Shown one piece after another: positions 26,240-35,238 of a stretch of DNA of 64,000 bases. The stretch comes from Wenzhouxiangella sp. 15190 (GTDB lineage: Bacteria > Pseudomonadota > Gammaproteobacteria > Xanthomonadales > Wenzhouxiangellaceae): the NCBI RefSeq assembly GCF_003417465.1, contig NZ_QVMV01000003.1, positions 1 to 64,000 of the forward strand, read 5' to 3'. The notes beneath the pieces are model-generated. The model was not told where the DNA came from and ran no database searches. It worked only from the letters and a program-made list of their open reading frames with translations. Positions within the stretch are counted from its first letter, which is position 1. Each line of letters opens with the position of its first letter. The translations under genes and the position numbers were made by a program.

Positions 26240-27339
26240 CAGTGCTGCCCTCCGTCCTCGGCGTAGTCCTGCGCGTAGCTGCGCTGTTCGATCAGGTCGT
26301 GCGGCAACTCCTTGAACATGTAATCGAACATGGCCGTCACGGGCTGCGGATCGTTCTCGATCATCTCGAGGTACTCGTCCGCTGCCTGCTGCACCCATTG
26401 CTTGCACTCACCCAGCAATTCCTCTTCCTGCTCTTCGTTCCAGGCACCCTGTTCGACCAGGTAGGTCTTGAGGCGTGACAGCGGTTCCTTGTCCCAGGCT
26501 TCGTCGACTTCGTCGCTGGGACGGTAGCGACGGGCATCGTCGGCCGTGGTGTGGTCGCTTAGGCGGTAGGTGAGCATCTCGATGACGAAAGCACCCTTTC
26601 CCCGGCGCGCGGCGTTGATCGCCTTGTCCATGGCCCACAGGCACGCGATCAGGTCGTTGCCGTCGACCTGGATGCTGGGCAGGCCGCCGGCAATGCCCTT
26701 CTGCGCCAGCGTCGCGGCGGTATTCTGCTTCTTGCGCGGCACCGAGATGGCCCACTGATTGTTGACGATGACCAGCACCAGCGGCAGCTTCCAGGCGCTG
26801 CCGGCGTTGATGGCCTCGAGAAAGTCACCCTTGGAGGAGCCGCCGTCGCCGACGACGGTCACGGCCACGCGCTCTTCCTTCTTGAGCTTGAAGGCCATGG
26901 CAGCACCGGCAGCGTGCAGGCACTGCGTGGCGATGGGTACGCACCAGGCGAAATCGTGTTCGGGTCCGCTGAAATCGCTGCCGCGTTCGTCGCCACCCCA
27001 GTAGAGGAGAACCTCCGACATTTTCACGCCGCGATAGAACTGTGCGCCGTACTCGCGGTACATGGGAGCGAAACAGTCCTCTTCCTTCATGGCCGCGCCG
27101 ATGGACACGTGGGCGGCTTCGTGCCCCAGGCTTGACGCATACGTGCCGAGTTTGCCGGTACGCTGCAGGGCAACGGCCTTCTTGTCGAAGCTGCGCGTGA
27201 GCACCATCAGCTTGTAGAGCTCGGTCAGCCTATCGAAGTCCTTCGCCAGCGCCGGCACCTGCTGGTCCTCGACCAGCTTGCCGTCGGGCTTGAGAAACTG
27301 GAAATAATCCACCTTGAAGGCGGCGGCGGTCTGCGCCAT
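26239..27339 (-). CDS. 2-oxoacid dehydrogenase E1 component, alpha subunit
   Basis: A 366-residue E1-alpha. The ThDP-binding motif runs from GDGGSSKGDFLEAIN to LVIVNNQWAIS. The phosphorylation-loop region has YRLSDHTTADDARRYR, and SLGHEAAHVSIGAAM lies near the N-terminus. The start at 27339 has an upstream GAGAGGA site. It performs decarboxylation of the 2-oxoacid and reductive acylation of the E2 lipoyl group. It heads the operon; a -10 box lies 68 nt upstream. Confidence 0.9.
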   Translation of the reverse strand: MAQTAAAFKVDYFQFLKPDGKLVEDQQVPALAKDFDRLTELYKLMVLTRSFDKKAVALQRTGKLGTYASSLGHEAAHVSIGAAMKEEDCFAPMYREYGAQFYRGVKMSEVLLYWGGDERGSDFSGPEHDFAWCVPIATQCLHAAGAAMAFKLKKEERVAVTVVGDGGSSKGDFLEAINAGSAWKLPLVLVIVNNQWAISVPRKKQNTAATLAQKGIAGGLPSIQVDGNDLIACLWAMDKAINAARRGKGAFVIEMLTYRLSDHTTADDARRYRPSDEVDEAWDKEPLSRLKTYLVEQGAWNEEQEEELLGECKQWVQQAADEYLEMIENDPQPVTAMFDYMFKELPHDLIEQRSYAQDYAEDGGQH

Positions 27340-27406
27340 GACGAATCCTCTCTTTGTGATTTTCCGGATCCCGGAGCGCCGGCCGGCCACTCCGAAACGG
27401 GGGCGT

Positions 27407-27419
27407 ATTATAAGCGCTT
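27407..27419 (-). promoter_or_regulatory. -10 box with AAGCGCTT motif upstream of E1-alpha
   Basis: The minus strand reads AAGCGCTTATAAT, a consensus TATAAT (27407-27412) 68 nt before the E1-alpha start. The 13-mer is identical to that upstream of the CadC-like gene at 2421-2433. No good -35 is visible. Confidence 0.4.
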
Positions 27420-27567
27420 CGAACCGGCGGGAGGAAACACCCTGTCACCTTCGCGCCTGGGCGGCTTCAGGACGGGAAAAGTGGCAAATGCCGCCAATTC
27501 GGAGGCTATCGGGGCGTTTATGCCATAATCACTTTTGCTTTAACACAACAATCAGGGGTACTCGAGG

Positions 27568-30417
27568 ATGAAAAAACTGATCACACTCGTCGGCGGACTG
27601 GCGCTGGCTGCCGGCCTCAATGCGCAGTCGGTGCCGATGCCGGCCCTTTCCGCGCCGGTGACGGTTCATACCGATGCCAACGGCATACCGACGATCGTCG
27701 GCGACACCGAGCACGACGTCAACTACGTGCGCGGCTTCCTGCACGCGCGCGATCGACTCTTCCAGATGGATTACCTGCGGCGGGTCGCGTCCGGTACCCT
27801 GGCCGAGTTGCTGGGCGAAGGCGCGCTGAGCAGCGACATCGAACTGCGTACGCTGGGACTGCGGCGCGGAGCGCTCGAAACCTGGCAGCACATGAACGCC
27901 GACGAGAAGGCCTGGGTCAAGGCGTATTCCGACGGCGTCAACGCCTTCCTGGCCGCGGCCGATCAGCTGCCGCCGGAATACGGCGCCCTGGAATTGACCC
28001 AGGTCGAACGCTGGTCGCCGGTGGATTCGCTCATTATCGGCAAGCTGCTGGCATTCCAGCTGTCGTTCGACTCCGGCGTGGTCGATCGCACCATCCGACT
28101 GGCCAACTACCAGGGGGTCGGCGACGCAGCCGGTTTCGACGGCATGGCGCTGTTTTCCGAGGATCTCTCGCGCAGCGCGCCCATGGATGATCGCCTCAGT
28201 ATTCCGAATTTCTTCGAGTCCGCCGGCATCGTTCAGGTCCCCGGCTCGAAAGAGCCGAGCCTGCAGTCGGAAGGCGGCGAATCTTCTGCATCAGGTGGCT
28301 GGCAGAACGTACCGCAGCTCGACGATGCAGTCGTCGACAGCCTGAGCAGCTACATGGAGCGTGTCCGCAACATCCCGCTGCTGGGCACGACCGTCGGCCG
28401 GGCCGAGAACCGTGCCGGTTCGAACTGGTGGGTCGTTTCGGGCGAACACACCGAAAGCGGTTTCCCGGTCATGGCCAACGATCCCCACCTGGGCCTGGAC
28501 ATGCCGGCGCTGATGATCAACGAGAATATTGTCATCCGTGACGAAGAACGGGTCGTCAGCGGTGTGAACCCGCCCGGAACGCCGCTCACGCTGCTGGGCT
28601 GCAACCTCAACATCTGCTGGGGGCTGACCAATCACAATATCGACGTCACCGACTACTTCCAGGAAGACATCCTGACCAACAGCTACGGCCTGCCCACGCA
28701 CACCGTTCACGAAGACGGCGAAGAGTCTGTGCTCTATGCTTTCCAGAGCTATTTCGTCAACGGCGTCGGCGACGGCGAAATGGACAACGTCAATCGGGCC
28801 AACGTCGGCTACGATGCCGGTGGCATCACCTTCCTTGTGCCGCGTCGTAACAATGGCCCCATCGTCGCTCAGCCCGATGCCAGTTCCGCGATTTCGGTGC
28901 AGTACGCCGGCTGGGGCGCGACGTTCGAACTGAGCACCTTGCGCGGGTTCGAGCGTGCCAGCAATATGGAGGAATTCCGGGCGGCCATCGACAACTGGAC
29001 CTTCGGCTCACAGAACGTCGCCTACGCCGACGTCGAGGGCAACATCGCCTATTTCACCACCGGCGCGGTGCCACTGCGCGAAGACCTGCAAAACAACAAC
29101 GTCGGCGGCGGCGTTCCGCCATTCCTGCTTCGCGACGGCTCGGGCGCCCTCGGCCACGACTGGTTGCCCGCCAACGAAGACTCGCCGCGGGCAGCGCCGT
29201 TCGCCTCGCTGCCGAAGTCGGAAATGCCGCACGTGGTCAATCCGCCCTGGGGCTACATCGCCAACGCCAACAACGATCCGGTGGGTACCACGCTGGATAA
29301 CAACCCGCTCAACCAACTGCGTCCGGACGGCAACGGCATCTATTACCTCAACCCGTCCTACTCGGGACTGCGCATGGCGCGCATCGATCGGGAACTGCAG
29401 GACATGATCGCCGCCGGTCCGGTCAGCGTTGATCAGATGAAGGCCCTGCAGGCCAACAACCAGATGTTCGATGCCGAACTGCTGGTGCCCCATATTCTCG
29501 AGGCCTTCGAAAACGCCACCGGGGAGGATGCCTGGCCCGGACTGGCGCAGTTCGCCCTCGATCCGGGTGTGCAGGAAGCCATCGGTCGTCTGGCCGAATG
29601 GGATTTCTCCACGCCTACGGGCCTGGCCGCAGGCTGGGATCCCGGCAGCCCGGCCGGTAGTGGTGAGCCTTCGGCCGAGGAAGTTGCCAACAGCGTGGCG
29701 GCCACCATCTACTCGGTCTGGCGCGGCCAGGTGATCGGTAACACGATCGATGCCACGCTCGAGGCCCTGCAGCTTGGCGACCATCGACCGGGTTCGAGCG
29801 ACGCCCTGCGCGCATTCCATAACCTGCTGGCCAACTTTGATGAAAATGGCGGCTTTGGCGCTTCAGGCGTGCCGTTTTTCAATGTCGAGGAAGCCCCGGA
29901 CATGGCCTCGGCGCGAGACACGATTCTGCTCGCCAGTCTGGCGCAGTCGCTCGAGCTGCTGGCCAGCGACGAGTTCGCACCGGCGTTCGCCAACTCTACC
30001 GACCAGAGCGACTATCGCTGGGGCAAGCTGCACCGCATCGTCTTCAGTCATCCCCTGGGCAGCGATCCGTTCAACGTACCCAACGGCGGCGGCCTGAGCG
30101 ACGTGGGTGAGGGCCTGCCCGGCGTGGCACGAGCGGGTGGCTACCAGACGGTCGATGCCGCCTCGCACAGCGTTCGGGCCGATGGGGTCAACGATTTCAT
30201 GTTTGGATCCGGCCCGGCGCGTCGCACGGTTGCCGAGATGACGCCCGGCACGCCAAACGTATCGGAGGTTCTGCCCGGTGGTCGCAGCGGTGTACTGGTG
30301 AGTCCCTTCTACACCAACCAGTTGCGTCTGTGGCTCGTCAACGACTACCTGCCGCTGAGCTTCGGCGAAAGCGGTGGTCAGTCGAGCGCCGTGGATAGCA
30401 CGACCTTCACGCCATGA
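27568..30417 (+). CDS. Penicillin acylase family Ntn hydrolase (exported)
   Basis: A 949-residue precursor. The signal peptide is about 1-19 (MKKLITLVGGLALAAGLNA). The alpha chain has GIPTIVGDTEHDVNYVRGF and ARDRLFQMDYLRR. The autoproteolysis site precedes Ser285 in AENRAGSNWWVVSG, the new N-terminal nucleophile of the beta chain, followed by MANDPHLGLDMPAL. Relatives include beta-lactam acylases and AHL/pyoverdine acylases (PvdQ, QuiP). The substrate here is unknown; hydrolysis of an N-acyl amide in the periplasm is the safe statement. Monocistronic, with a terminator behind. Confidence 0.87.
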   Translation: MKKLITLVGGLALAAGLNAQSVPMPALSAPVTVHTDANGIPTIVGDTEHDVNYVRGFLHARDRLFQMDYLRRVASGTLAELLGEGALSSDIELRTLGLRRGALETWQHMNADEKAWVKAYSDGVNAFLAAADQLPPEYGALELTQVERWSPVDSLIIGKLLAFQLSFDSGVVDRTIRLANYQGVGDAAGFDGMALFSEDLSRSAPMDDRLSIPNFFESAGIVQVPGSKEPSLQSEGGESSASGGWQNVPQLDDAVVDSLSSYMERVRNIPLLGTTVGRAENRAGSNWWVVSGEHTESGFPVMANDPHLGLDMPALMINENIVIRDEERVVSGVNPPGTPLTLLGCNLNICWGLTNHNIDVTDYFQEDILTNSYGLPTHTVHEDGEESVLYAFQSYFVNGVGDGEMDNVNRANVGYDAGGITFLVPRRNNGPIVAQPDASSAISVQYAGWGATFELSTLRGFERASNMEEFRAAIDNWTFGSQNVAYADVEGNIAYFTTGAVPLREDLQNNNVGGGVPPFLLRDGSGALGHDWLPANEDSPRAAPFASLPKSEMPHVVNPPWGYIANANNDPVGTTLDNNPLNQLRPDGNGIYYLNPSYSGLRMARIDRELQDMIAAGPVSVDQMKALQANNQMFDAELLVPHILEAFENATGEDAWPGLAQFALDPGVQEAIGRLAEWDFSTPTGLAAGWDPGSPAGSGEPSAEEVANSVAATIYSVWRGQVIGNTIDATLEALQLGDHRPGSSDALRAFHNLLANFDENGGFGASGVPFFNVEEAPDMASARDTILLASLAQSLELLASDEFAPAFANSTDQSDYRWGKLHRIVFSHPLGSDPFNVPNGGGLSDVGEGLPGVARAGGYQTVDAASHSVRADGVNDFMFGSGPARRTVAEMTPGTPNVSEVLPGGRSGVLVSPFYTNQLRLWLVNDYLPLSFGESGGQSSAVDSTTFTP

Positions 30418-30442
30418 ACTTTTGACGGCGTTGACGGAGTCG

Positions 30443-30475
30443 AAAGCGCCCGCCACCGTGCGGGCGCTTTCCTTT
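30443..30475 (+). terminator. Intrinsic terminator of the acylase gene
   Basis: A perfect 11-bp stem AAAGCGCCCGC/GCGGGCGCTTT (30443-30453, 30460-30470) with a 6-nt loop. The stem's own CTTT is followed by CCTTT. It lies 25 bp after the stop codon. Confidence 0.75.
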
Positions 30476-30553
30476 CCGGTCTGGGGCCTGAATCTTGAAA
30501 CGCATCGAGATCAAGGCCATCTTCTGTACTTGTTCCGCCCCTGTGGATGTTTC

Positions 30554-31006
30554 ATGATCAACCTGCTAGACCATTTTTCCCTTGCGCACACCCAGGTAAC
30601 GCGCCTCAATGCGGACCTGCGGGAAATCGTGTCGCCTGACGAGCCGTTCAGCGCCAAGGTGGAACTCAAGCTCACGCCGCTGGAGATGCCTTACGAGGGT
30701 GAGCTGCCCCAGTATCAGGTGACTGCCCGCCTGAAATGCCGGGGAAACAGGGAATCGGACAACCCCGACCAGCCACTGTTCACGATCGAGTTGGTCCTGC
30801 AAGTGGTCTACGAACAGTTTCGGGGTGAGCCGGTCGGGTTCGAGACGTTCAAGGAAAATCACGGCACCCTGACCAGGCAGCTCTACCCCCTCATTCACCA
30901 CCAGCTCCAGCCGATTTTCAAGCAATTCGGGCTCGACCAGATCAAACTGCCTTACGATCTGGCAGGCAACGCGGCCCAGCAGGTCGGCCAGAGACAGGTG
31001 CATTGA
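30554..31006 (+). CDS. SecB-fold-like small protein, function unknown
   Basis: A 150-residue acidic/neutral protein without signal peptide, beginning MINLLDHFSLAHTQVTRLNA. Alternating beta strands (FSAKVELKLTPLEM, YQVTARLKC, TIELVLQVVYEQF) are followed by a helix and LYPLIHHQLQPIFKQFG then LDQIKLPYDL. This resembles the SecB/SecB-like chaperone layout. The resemblance is by pattern only. ATG 30554 is preferred to the ORF extension that runs through the upstream terminator. Confidence 0.45.
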   Translation: MINLLDHFSLAHTQVTRLNADLREIVSPDEPFSAKVELKLTPLEMPYEGELPQYQVTARLKCRGNRESDNPDQPLFTIELVLQVVYEQFRGEPVGFETFKENHGTLTRQLYPLIHHQLQPIFKQFGLDQIKLPYDLAGNAAQQVGQRQVH

Positions 31007-31111
31007 CCCATTTCAAGTGTGAAGTGCGCTTGTTGGTGAAAGGGGATCAAATTGACCCGGGGTGGTGGGCGTGGAAGAATCGAGCCACGACAACAGCAGG
31101 GACATGAGCAC

Positions 31112-32587
31112 GTGACGGGAGTGCAGCGGGAACCCATTTCCAAGGTCGATATCGCCTGGCTGCGGATGGAGCAGCCGACGAATCTGATGATGATCACCGG
31201 TGTGATCATGCTCGATGAGCCGGTCGACTTCGAGGCGTTTCGCGATGTACTGGTCAACCGTTTTCTGGCTTTTCGCCGATTTCGCCAGAAGGCTGTGGAA
31301 TCCGCTCGAGGTTGCTGGTGGGAAACCGACGAGCTTTTCGAGCCCAGCGCCCACATCGTGCGCACCGCGCTTCCCGGCGACGCCGGCAAGGTGGAGCTCG
31401 AGGAGCTGGTCTCCCAGCTTGCCTCGACCCCCCTGGACAAGACGAAGCCGCTTTGGCAGTTCCACCTGGTCGAGAACTACGCGGGCGGTCCGGCGGTCAT
31501 CAGCCGCATTCACCACTGTTATGCAGACGGCATCGCGCTGGTGGAGGTGCTGCTGTCACTGACCGAGTCCGATCCCGACAAGTCGCTGCGGCAAATCAGC
31601 CCCGAGCGCTGGAAGAAGCGGCGGGCGGCGGAATCGAACATATTCCGACGGCTGATGGCTCCGGCGCGGGAGGGAATCGACGCAGTGAGCCATTTAAGCT
31701 ACAAGATGCTGGAGGAGGTCGCGCAGGTGTTTCGCGAGCCCCATCTGGCGGGCGATTACGCCGGGATCGCCACTGACCTGAGCGCCGAACTGATCAATGT
31801 GTTGCTGCTGCCGGACGATCCGCCGTCACGTTTCAAGGGGGAGCTCGGCGTGCGCAAGAACGTCGCCTGGGCCGAGCCAATCGATCTCGAGGAGGTCAAG
31901 GCCGTCGGCAAGGCGCTGGGCTGCACCGTCAACGATGTGCTCATTGCGGTGATGAGCGGGGCGCTGCATCGCTACATGGTCGAATGTGGCGACGACCCGT
32001 CGGAGGTCACCATGCGTGCCACGGTCCCGGTGAACCTGCGACCACTGGAGCATGCTCGCGAGCTCGGCAACCATTTCGGCCTGGTGTTCCTCGAGCTGCC
32101 GGTCGCAGAGGACAATCCGTTGGCCCGAGTCTACCGCGTGGCCGACCTCATGCATGAACTCAAGAATTCCAGGCAGGCAATGATGTCCCTGGGTCTTCTA
32201 GCCGCGCTCGGTATGGGCCCGGCGTCCTTGCAGAAACCCGCGCTCGACTTATTCAGTCGCAAGGCCTCTTCCGTCCTGACCAATGTGCCCGGTCCGCAGG
32301 CACCGCTTTACATGGCCGGCGCCAGAATTCGCGAAATGATGGTCTGGGTTCCGCAAAACGGATCGGTGGGCATGGGCATCAGCATCATCAGCTACAACGG
32401 CAAGGTGTTCTCGGGGTTGATTACCGACAACAAGCTGGTGCCCGACCCGCACAATGTCGTGGTCAACTTCGGCCGTGAATTCGAAAACCTGCTGCACCTG
32501 GCCATGCTGCTGGGCCCGCAGGAAGAGCCGCCCCACCCGGAGATGGCCGAGATGGTGCATGAGTGGATCGATGGGGAGGGGATTTAA
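31112..32587 (+). CDS. Wax ester synthase/diacylglycerol acyltransferase (WS/DGAT)
   Basis: A bifunctional acyltransferase of about 491 residues that esterifies fatty alcohols or diacylglycerol with acyl-CoA to make storage lipid. The catalytic HHxxxDG motif is HHCYADG (residues 134-140). The conserved KPLWQFHLVE, GCTVNDVLIAVMSGAL and TNVPGPQAPLYMAG are present. GTG 31112 is the most likely start (another GTG at 31121); the longer ORF begins at a TTG. It pairs functionally with the FAR, ACBP and phasin genes just downstream. Confidence 0.88.
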   Translation: MTGVQREPISKVDIAWLRMEQPTNLMMITGVIMLDEPVDFEAFRDVLVNRFLAFRRFRQKAVESARGCWWETDELFEPSAHIVRTALPGDAGKVELEELVSQLASTPLDKTKPLWQFHLVENYAGGPAVISRIHHCYADGIALVEVLLSLTESDPDKSLRQISPERWKKRRAAESNIFRRLMAPAREGIDAVSHLSYKMLEEVAQVFREPHLAGDYAGIATDLSAELINVLLLPDDPPSRFKGELGVRKNVAWAEPIDLEEVKAVGKALGCTVNDVLIAVMSGALHRYMVECGDDPSEVTMRATVPVNLRPLEHARELGNHFGLVFLELPVAEDNPLARVYRVADLMHELKNSRQAMMSLGLLAALGMGPASLQKPALDLFSRKASSVLTNVPGPQAPLYMAGARIREMMVWVPQNGSVGMGISIISYNGKVFSGLITDNKLVPDPHNVVVNFGREFENLLHLAMLLGPQEEPPHPEMAEMVHEWIDGEGI

Positions 32588-32642
32588 GTGGCTTGCCGAA
32601 GCAGGGGGCTCGGCTGTCCGTAGGTGCCGTGCCAGTAGTGGC

Positions 32643-32738
32643 AAGAAAATAGTAAATAGAAAATAGAGGCGGTCCTCGATCAGGCCTCGTGGAGTACTTC
32701 TTTTCACTTTTTTCTATTTACTTTTTTCTATTTTCTGG
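32643..32738. repeat. Inverted repeat family C (C1)
   Basis: The left arm (32643-32667) is made of AAATAG-type units about 7 nt apart. The right arm (32704-32738) has the complementary CTATTT units, with a spacer of about 36 nt between. It lies in the convergent gap between the wax synthase and the TPR-like gene. Copy C2 is at 34461-34592. Confidence 0.8.
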
Positions 32739-32800
32739 TCACCACTGCGTGATTAGGTCAGCTGATCAATGGGCGCCCCAATGATTGAGTCGGCGCCCCC

Positions 32801-33577
32801 TCACACGCTCGCCTTCGCAAACTCCACATCCAGCTTCTGCATGGCATCGATGGGCTTGATGGTTGCGGCCTTCTCATAAGCGGCGTTGGAGTCGTCCAGG
32901 CGGTCGTCACCGAACAGCAGGTGCAGACCGTTGCCGTACTCGATGTGTGCGATCGGCGCCTCGGGAGTCAGTTTCAGGGCCTGCTCGAAATGTTCGAGCG
33001 CCTTTTCGGTAGTGGCGCCGTATGTGAGCTTGCCGACCATCCTGCCGACCTTGCCTATGATCTCTGCGTGATAGAGCCCGAGTGCGGTATGGGCTTCGGC
33101 GTGGTCGGGAGCCAGCGACAGGGCATTCTCGAGCGAATCGCGTACCTTGCCGCCGATACCCTGCGTCAGGGCCCGGCCGATCGAAATGCTCTGGCTGTAG
33201 CGGCCGAGCAGGAAGGCGTGAAAGTAGTGAGCGTTGGCGTCGTCATCCCACTTTCGAATCGCCGCCTCGGCGCGCCGGATACCCTCCTGATAGATGGCCA
33301 CCTGGGTGTCCTCGTCTTCTTCAAGGTAGTCGGCGTAGATACCGCTTGCCTTGTTGGCCACGGCATGCGCCTCGAGGCCGGTGCTGTCCGCCAGGTCCAC
33401 CGCTTGGGCAAAGTCGCCAGCGTGAAATCGGCGCCAAGCCTCGAGGATGGCGGAATCTTCCGGGAGCGGTTCAGCGTCGCCGCGATGGAGCTCATCCCAG
33501 GCCTGGACAAGCTTGTCACCGGGGTACTGAAGCGTCTTGTTGGCATGCGGGAAGGCGGCCCAGCTGGCGGTATCCAT
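32801..33577 (-). CDS. TPR-like repeat protein, function unknown
   Basis: A 258-residue soluble helical-repeat protein starting MDTASWAAFPHANKTLQYPG, with repeated helix pairs (SLENALSLAPDHAEAHTALG, EKALEHFEQALKLTPEAPIA). The start at ATG 33577 discards a hydrophobic ORF extension that is only the antisense of the phasin's Lys-rich tail. No enzymatic motif. It is divergent from the phasin gene by 88 bp. Confidence 0.7.
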   Translation of the reverse strand: MDTASWAAFPHANKTLQYPGDKLVQAWDELHRGDAEPLPEDSAILEAWRRFHAGDFAQAVDLADSTGLEAHAVANKASGIYADYLEEDEDTQVAIYQEGIRRAEAAIRKWDDDANAHYFHAFLLGRYSQSISIGRALTQGIGGKVRDSLENALSLAPDHAEAHTALGLYHAEIIGKVGRMVGKLTYGATTEKALEHFEQALKLTPEAPIAHIEYGNGLHLLFGDDRLDDSNAAYEKAATIKPIDAMQKLDVEFAKASV

Positions 33578-33665
33578 GATTAGTGTGCCTGCTCTAGAAA
33601 TTCGGCCTATCTTACAACTGAAATCCACGTGACATCCGCCAAGCGGCGGAGAAAGGAGCAGAGAC

Positions 33666-34283
33666 ATGGCTAAGAAGACTGCCAAGAAGAAGGTCGCCAA
33701 GAAGAAGGTGGCCAAGAAGACTGCAACGCGCAAGACGGCAACCCGCAAGACCGCCGCGCGCAAGACTGCCACTTCACAGGTTCAGGACTACGCCCACGAG
33801 ATCTGGTTGGCCGGCTTGGGCGCTTTCGCAATGGCGCAGCAGGAAGGTGAGAAGCTGTTCGATCAAAGTCGCAAGACCGTCGAGCAAACCAGCAGCCGAG
33901 TTGTGGGTGAAAGCAACAAGATGTTCGAACGCCTGGTCAAGGAAGGCAGCAAGCTCGAAGGCCGGGGCCGCAAGGCGGCCACTGACACCGTCAGCGGTGT
34001 GCGCGACGACGTCGAAAACCGAGTCGGCAAGGTGCGCGAATCGGCCCAGAGCAACTGGGACAAGCTTGAGAAGGTATTCGAGCAGCGCGTCGCTCGTGCC
34101 CTGTCTCGCCTGGGTGTACCGACCTCCGACGAAATCACCCAGCTCAGCAATCGTGTCGCCGAGTTGAACAAGGAGGTTCGCACACTTTCCCAGCAGCAGA
34201 AGAAGTCTGCCGGCGGAGGCAGCAAGAAGACGGCCAGCAAGAAGGCCGCCAGCAAGCCTGCCGAGAGCAAGAGCGCTTCCTGA
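33666..34283 (+). CDS. Phasin-family granule protein with basic tails (PhaF/PhaI-like)
   Basis: A 205-residue protein. Residues 2-37 are a Lys/Arg/Ala/Thr repeat tail (AKKTAKKKVAKKKVAKKTAT and onward), like histone H1. The phasin core is about 38-130 (IWLAGLGAFAMAQQEGEKLF). A helical/coiled region (SRLGVPTSDEITQLSNRVAE) and a second short basic tail (SKKTASKKAASK) follow. PhaF-type phasins coat storage granules and bind the nucleoid through the basic tail, which is C-terminal in Pseudomonas PhaF. No PHA synthase is present here; nearby wax genes suggest a lipid-inclusion role. A strong terminator follows. Confidence 0.82.
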   Translation: MAKKTAKKKVAKKKVAKKTATRKTATRKTAARKTATSQVQDYAHEIWLAGLGAFAMAQQEGEKLFDQSRKTVEQTSSRVVGESNKMFERLVKEGSKLEGRGRKAATDTVSGVRDDVENRVGKVRESAQSNWDKLEKVFEQRVARALSRLGVPTSDEITQLSNRVAELNKEVRTLSQQQKKSAGGGSKKTASKKAASKPAESKSAS

Positions 34284-34360
34284 GGTGCAGTAGTCGACTT
34301 CTCCAGACTACCCCGAAGCAGCCCGGGCTCCCTCCCTCGGCCCGGAACCGCTGCTCCTTC

Positions 34361-34388
34361 GACCCGGACCCTGTCCGGGTCTTTTTTT
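34361..34388 (+). terminator. Intrinsic terminator of the phasin gene
   Basis: The 8-bp stem GACCCGGA/TCCGGGTC with a 5-nt loop is followed by seven T residues (34382-34388). It lies 77 bp after the phasin stop. The remaining bases to the tetR gene hold only repeat C2. Confidence 0.85.
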
Positions 34389-34460
34389 GTCTGGCTGATG
34401 GCCGTGCGGGCTGGGATGCGCCTGGTTAAGGCTTTGAGCGAGATGCTGGAGATTCGCCTT

Positions 34461-34592
34461 CTAGAAAAAAGAAAATGGGGTTAGAAAATAGAAAATAGAA
34501 AAAAGGAAAGGTGGATCGCGGCCGCAGCAACGCCGCAGTGGCCGACAGGGTCACCCTCTATTTTCTATTCACTATTTTCTTTTTTTCTATTC
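34461..34592. repeat. Inverted repeat family C (C2), overlapping the tetR stop codon
   Basis: The left arm (34461-34506) has AGAAAATAG units, interrupted by a GGGGTT insertion. The right arm (34557-34592) carries the complementary CTATTTT units. The spacer is about 50 nt. The right arm contains the TAG stop (34587-34589, minus strand) of the tetR gene. It lies in the convergent gap behind the phasin terminator. Confidence 0.8.
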
Positions 34593-35213
34593 CCGGCGAT
34601 ACGCCCTGGCCAGCTCCGACAACTCCTCCCGCGCCTCCCCGACCAAATACGGACCAATCAGGCTCATCACCTGCCAAGCAGCACGATCCGGTTGCGGCTC
34701 TGCGTTGCGCTCGGCGACCTGGTCGAAGGACAGCCAGAAGGTCGAGACCAGCACGATGTTGCGGACAAGTGCGTCCAACTCTTCGGGGCTCGCCTCGAGT
34801 TGCCCCTGATCGGCCAGGCCTTCACTCAGGTGGCGGGCTGTCTGCATCGACAATTTGATGATGGCCTGGAAACGTTGCTGCAGGTTGCGGAAGCGTCCGC
34901 AAAGGTCGGTCAGGTCACGGTAGATGAAGCGATACTCGCCGATGGTTTCGAATACCAGGTGCAGGAAAAACCAGATATCCTCGACGTGGACATTGCGTGA
35001 ATCGGGTGTGGCCAGCAGATCCAGCATGCGGTGTTCGAAGGATTCGAACAGCGCCTGGATCAGGTCACCCTTGGTGCGGAAGTGATAATGCAGATTGCCG
35101 GGGCTGATTTCGAGTTCATCGGCAATCCGGTTGGTGGGAACGTGCGGCTCACCCAGTTCATTGAACAGGGTCAGGGCGACGCCCTGAATGCGTTCACGCG
35201 TGTTCCGGCTCAT
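34587..35213 (-). CDS. TetR-family transcriptional regulator
   Basis: A 208-residue repressor. The N-terminal helix-turn-helix includes IADELEISPGNLHYHFRTKG and the rest is an all-helical ligand/dimer domain. It is encoded 25 bp downstream of the acyl-CoA-binding protein on the same strand, and that pair is divergent from the fatty acyl-CoA reductase. It is therefore a candidate acyl-CoA-responsive repressor of this lipid cluster (inference). Its last codons run into repeat C2. Confidence 0.85.
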   Translation of the reverse strand: MSRNTRERIQGVALTLFNELGEPHVPTNRIADELEISPGNLHYHFRTKGDLIQALFESFEHRMLDLLATPDSRNVHVEDIWFFLHLVFETIGEYRFIYRDLTDLCGRFRNLQQRFQAIIKLSMQTARHLSEGLADQGQLEASPEELDALVRNIVLVSTFWLSFDQVAERNAEPQPDRAAWQVMSLIGPYLVGEAREELSELARAYRRE

Positions 35214-35238
35214 TCCTGTCGCGGCCGGGAAGGCAGAC

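Noticed and set aside
33578-33772. Hydrophobic N-terminal extension of the TPR-like protein, resembling a membrane segment
   Set aside because: It is exactly the antisense of the Lys/Ala-rich phasin tail; the TPR protein starts at ATG 33577.
34288-34312. GTAGTC...GACTAC inverted pair after the phasin stop, as a further family E copy
   Set aside because: Only 6 bp per arm and no tandem 7-nt units; too short to assign to the family.
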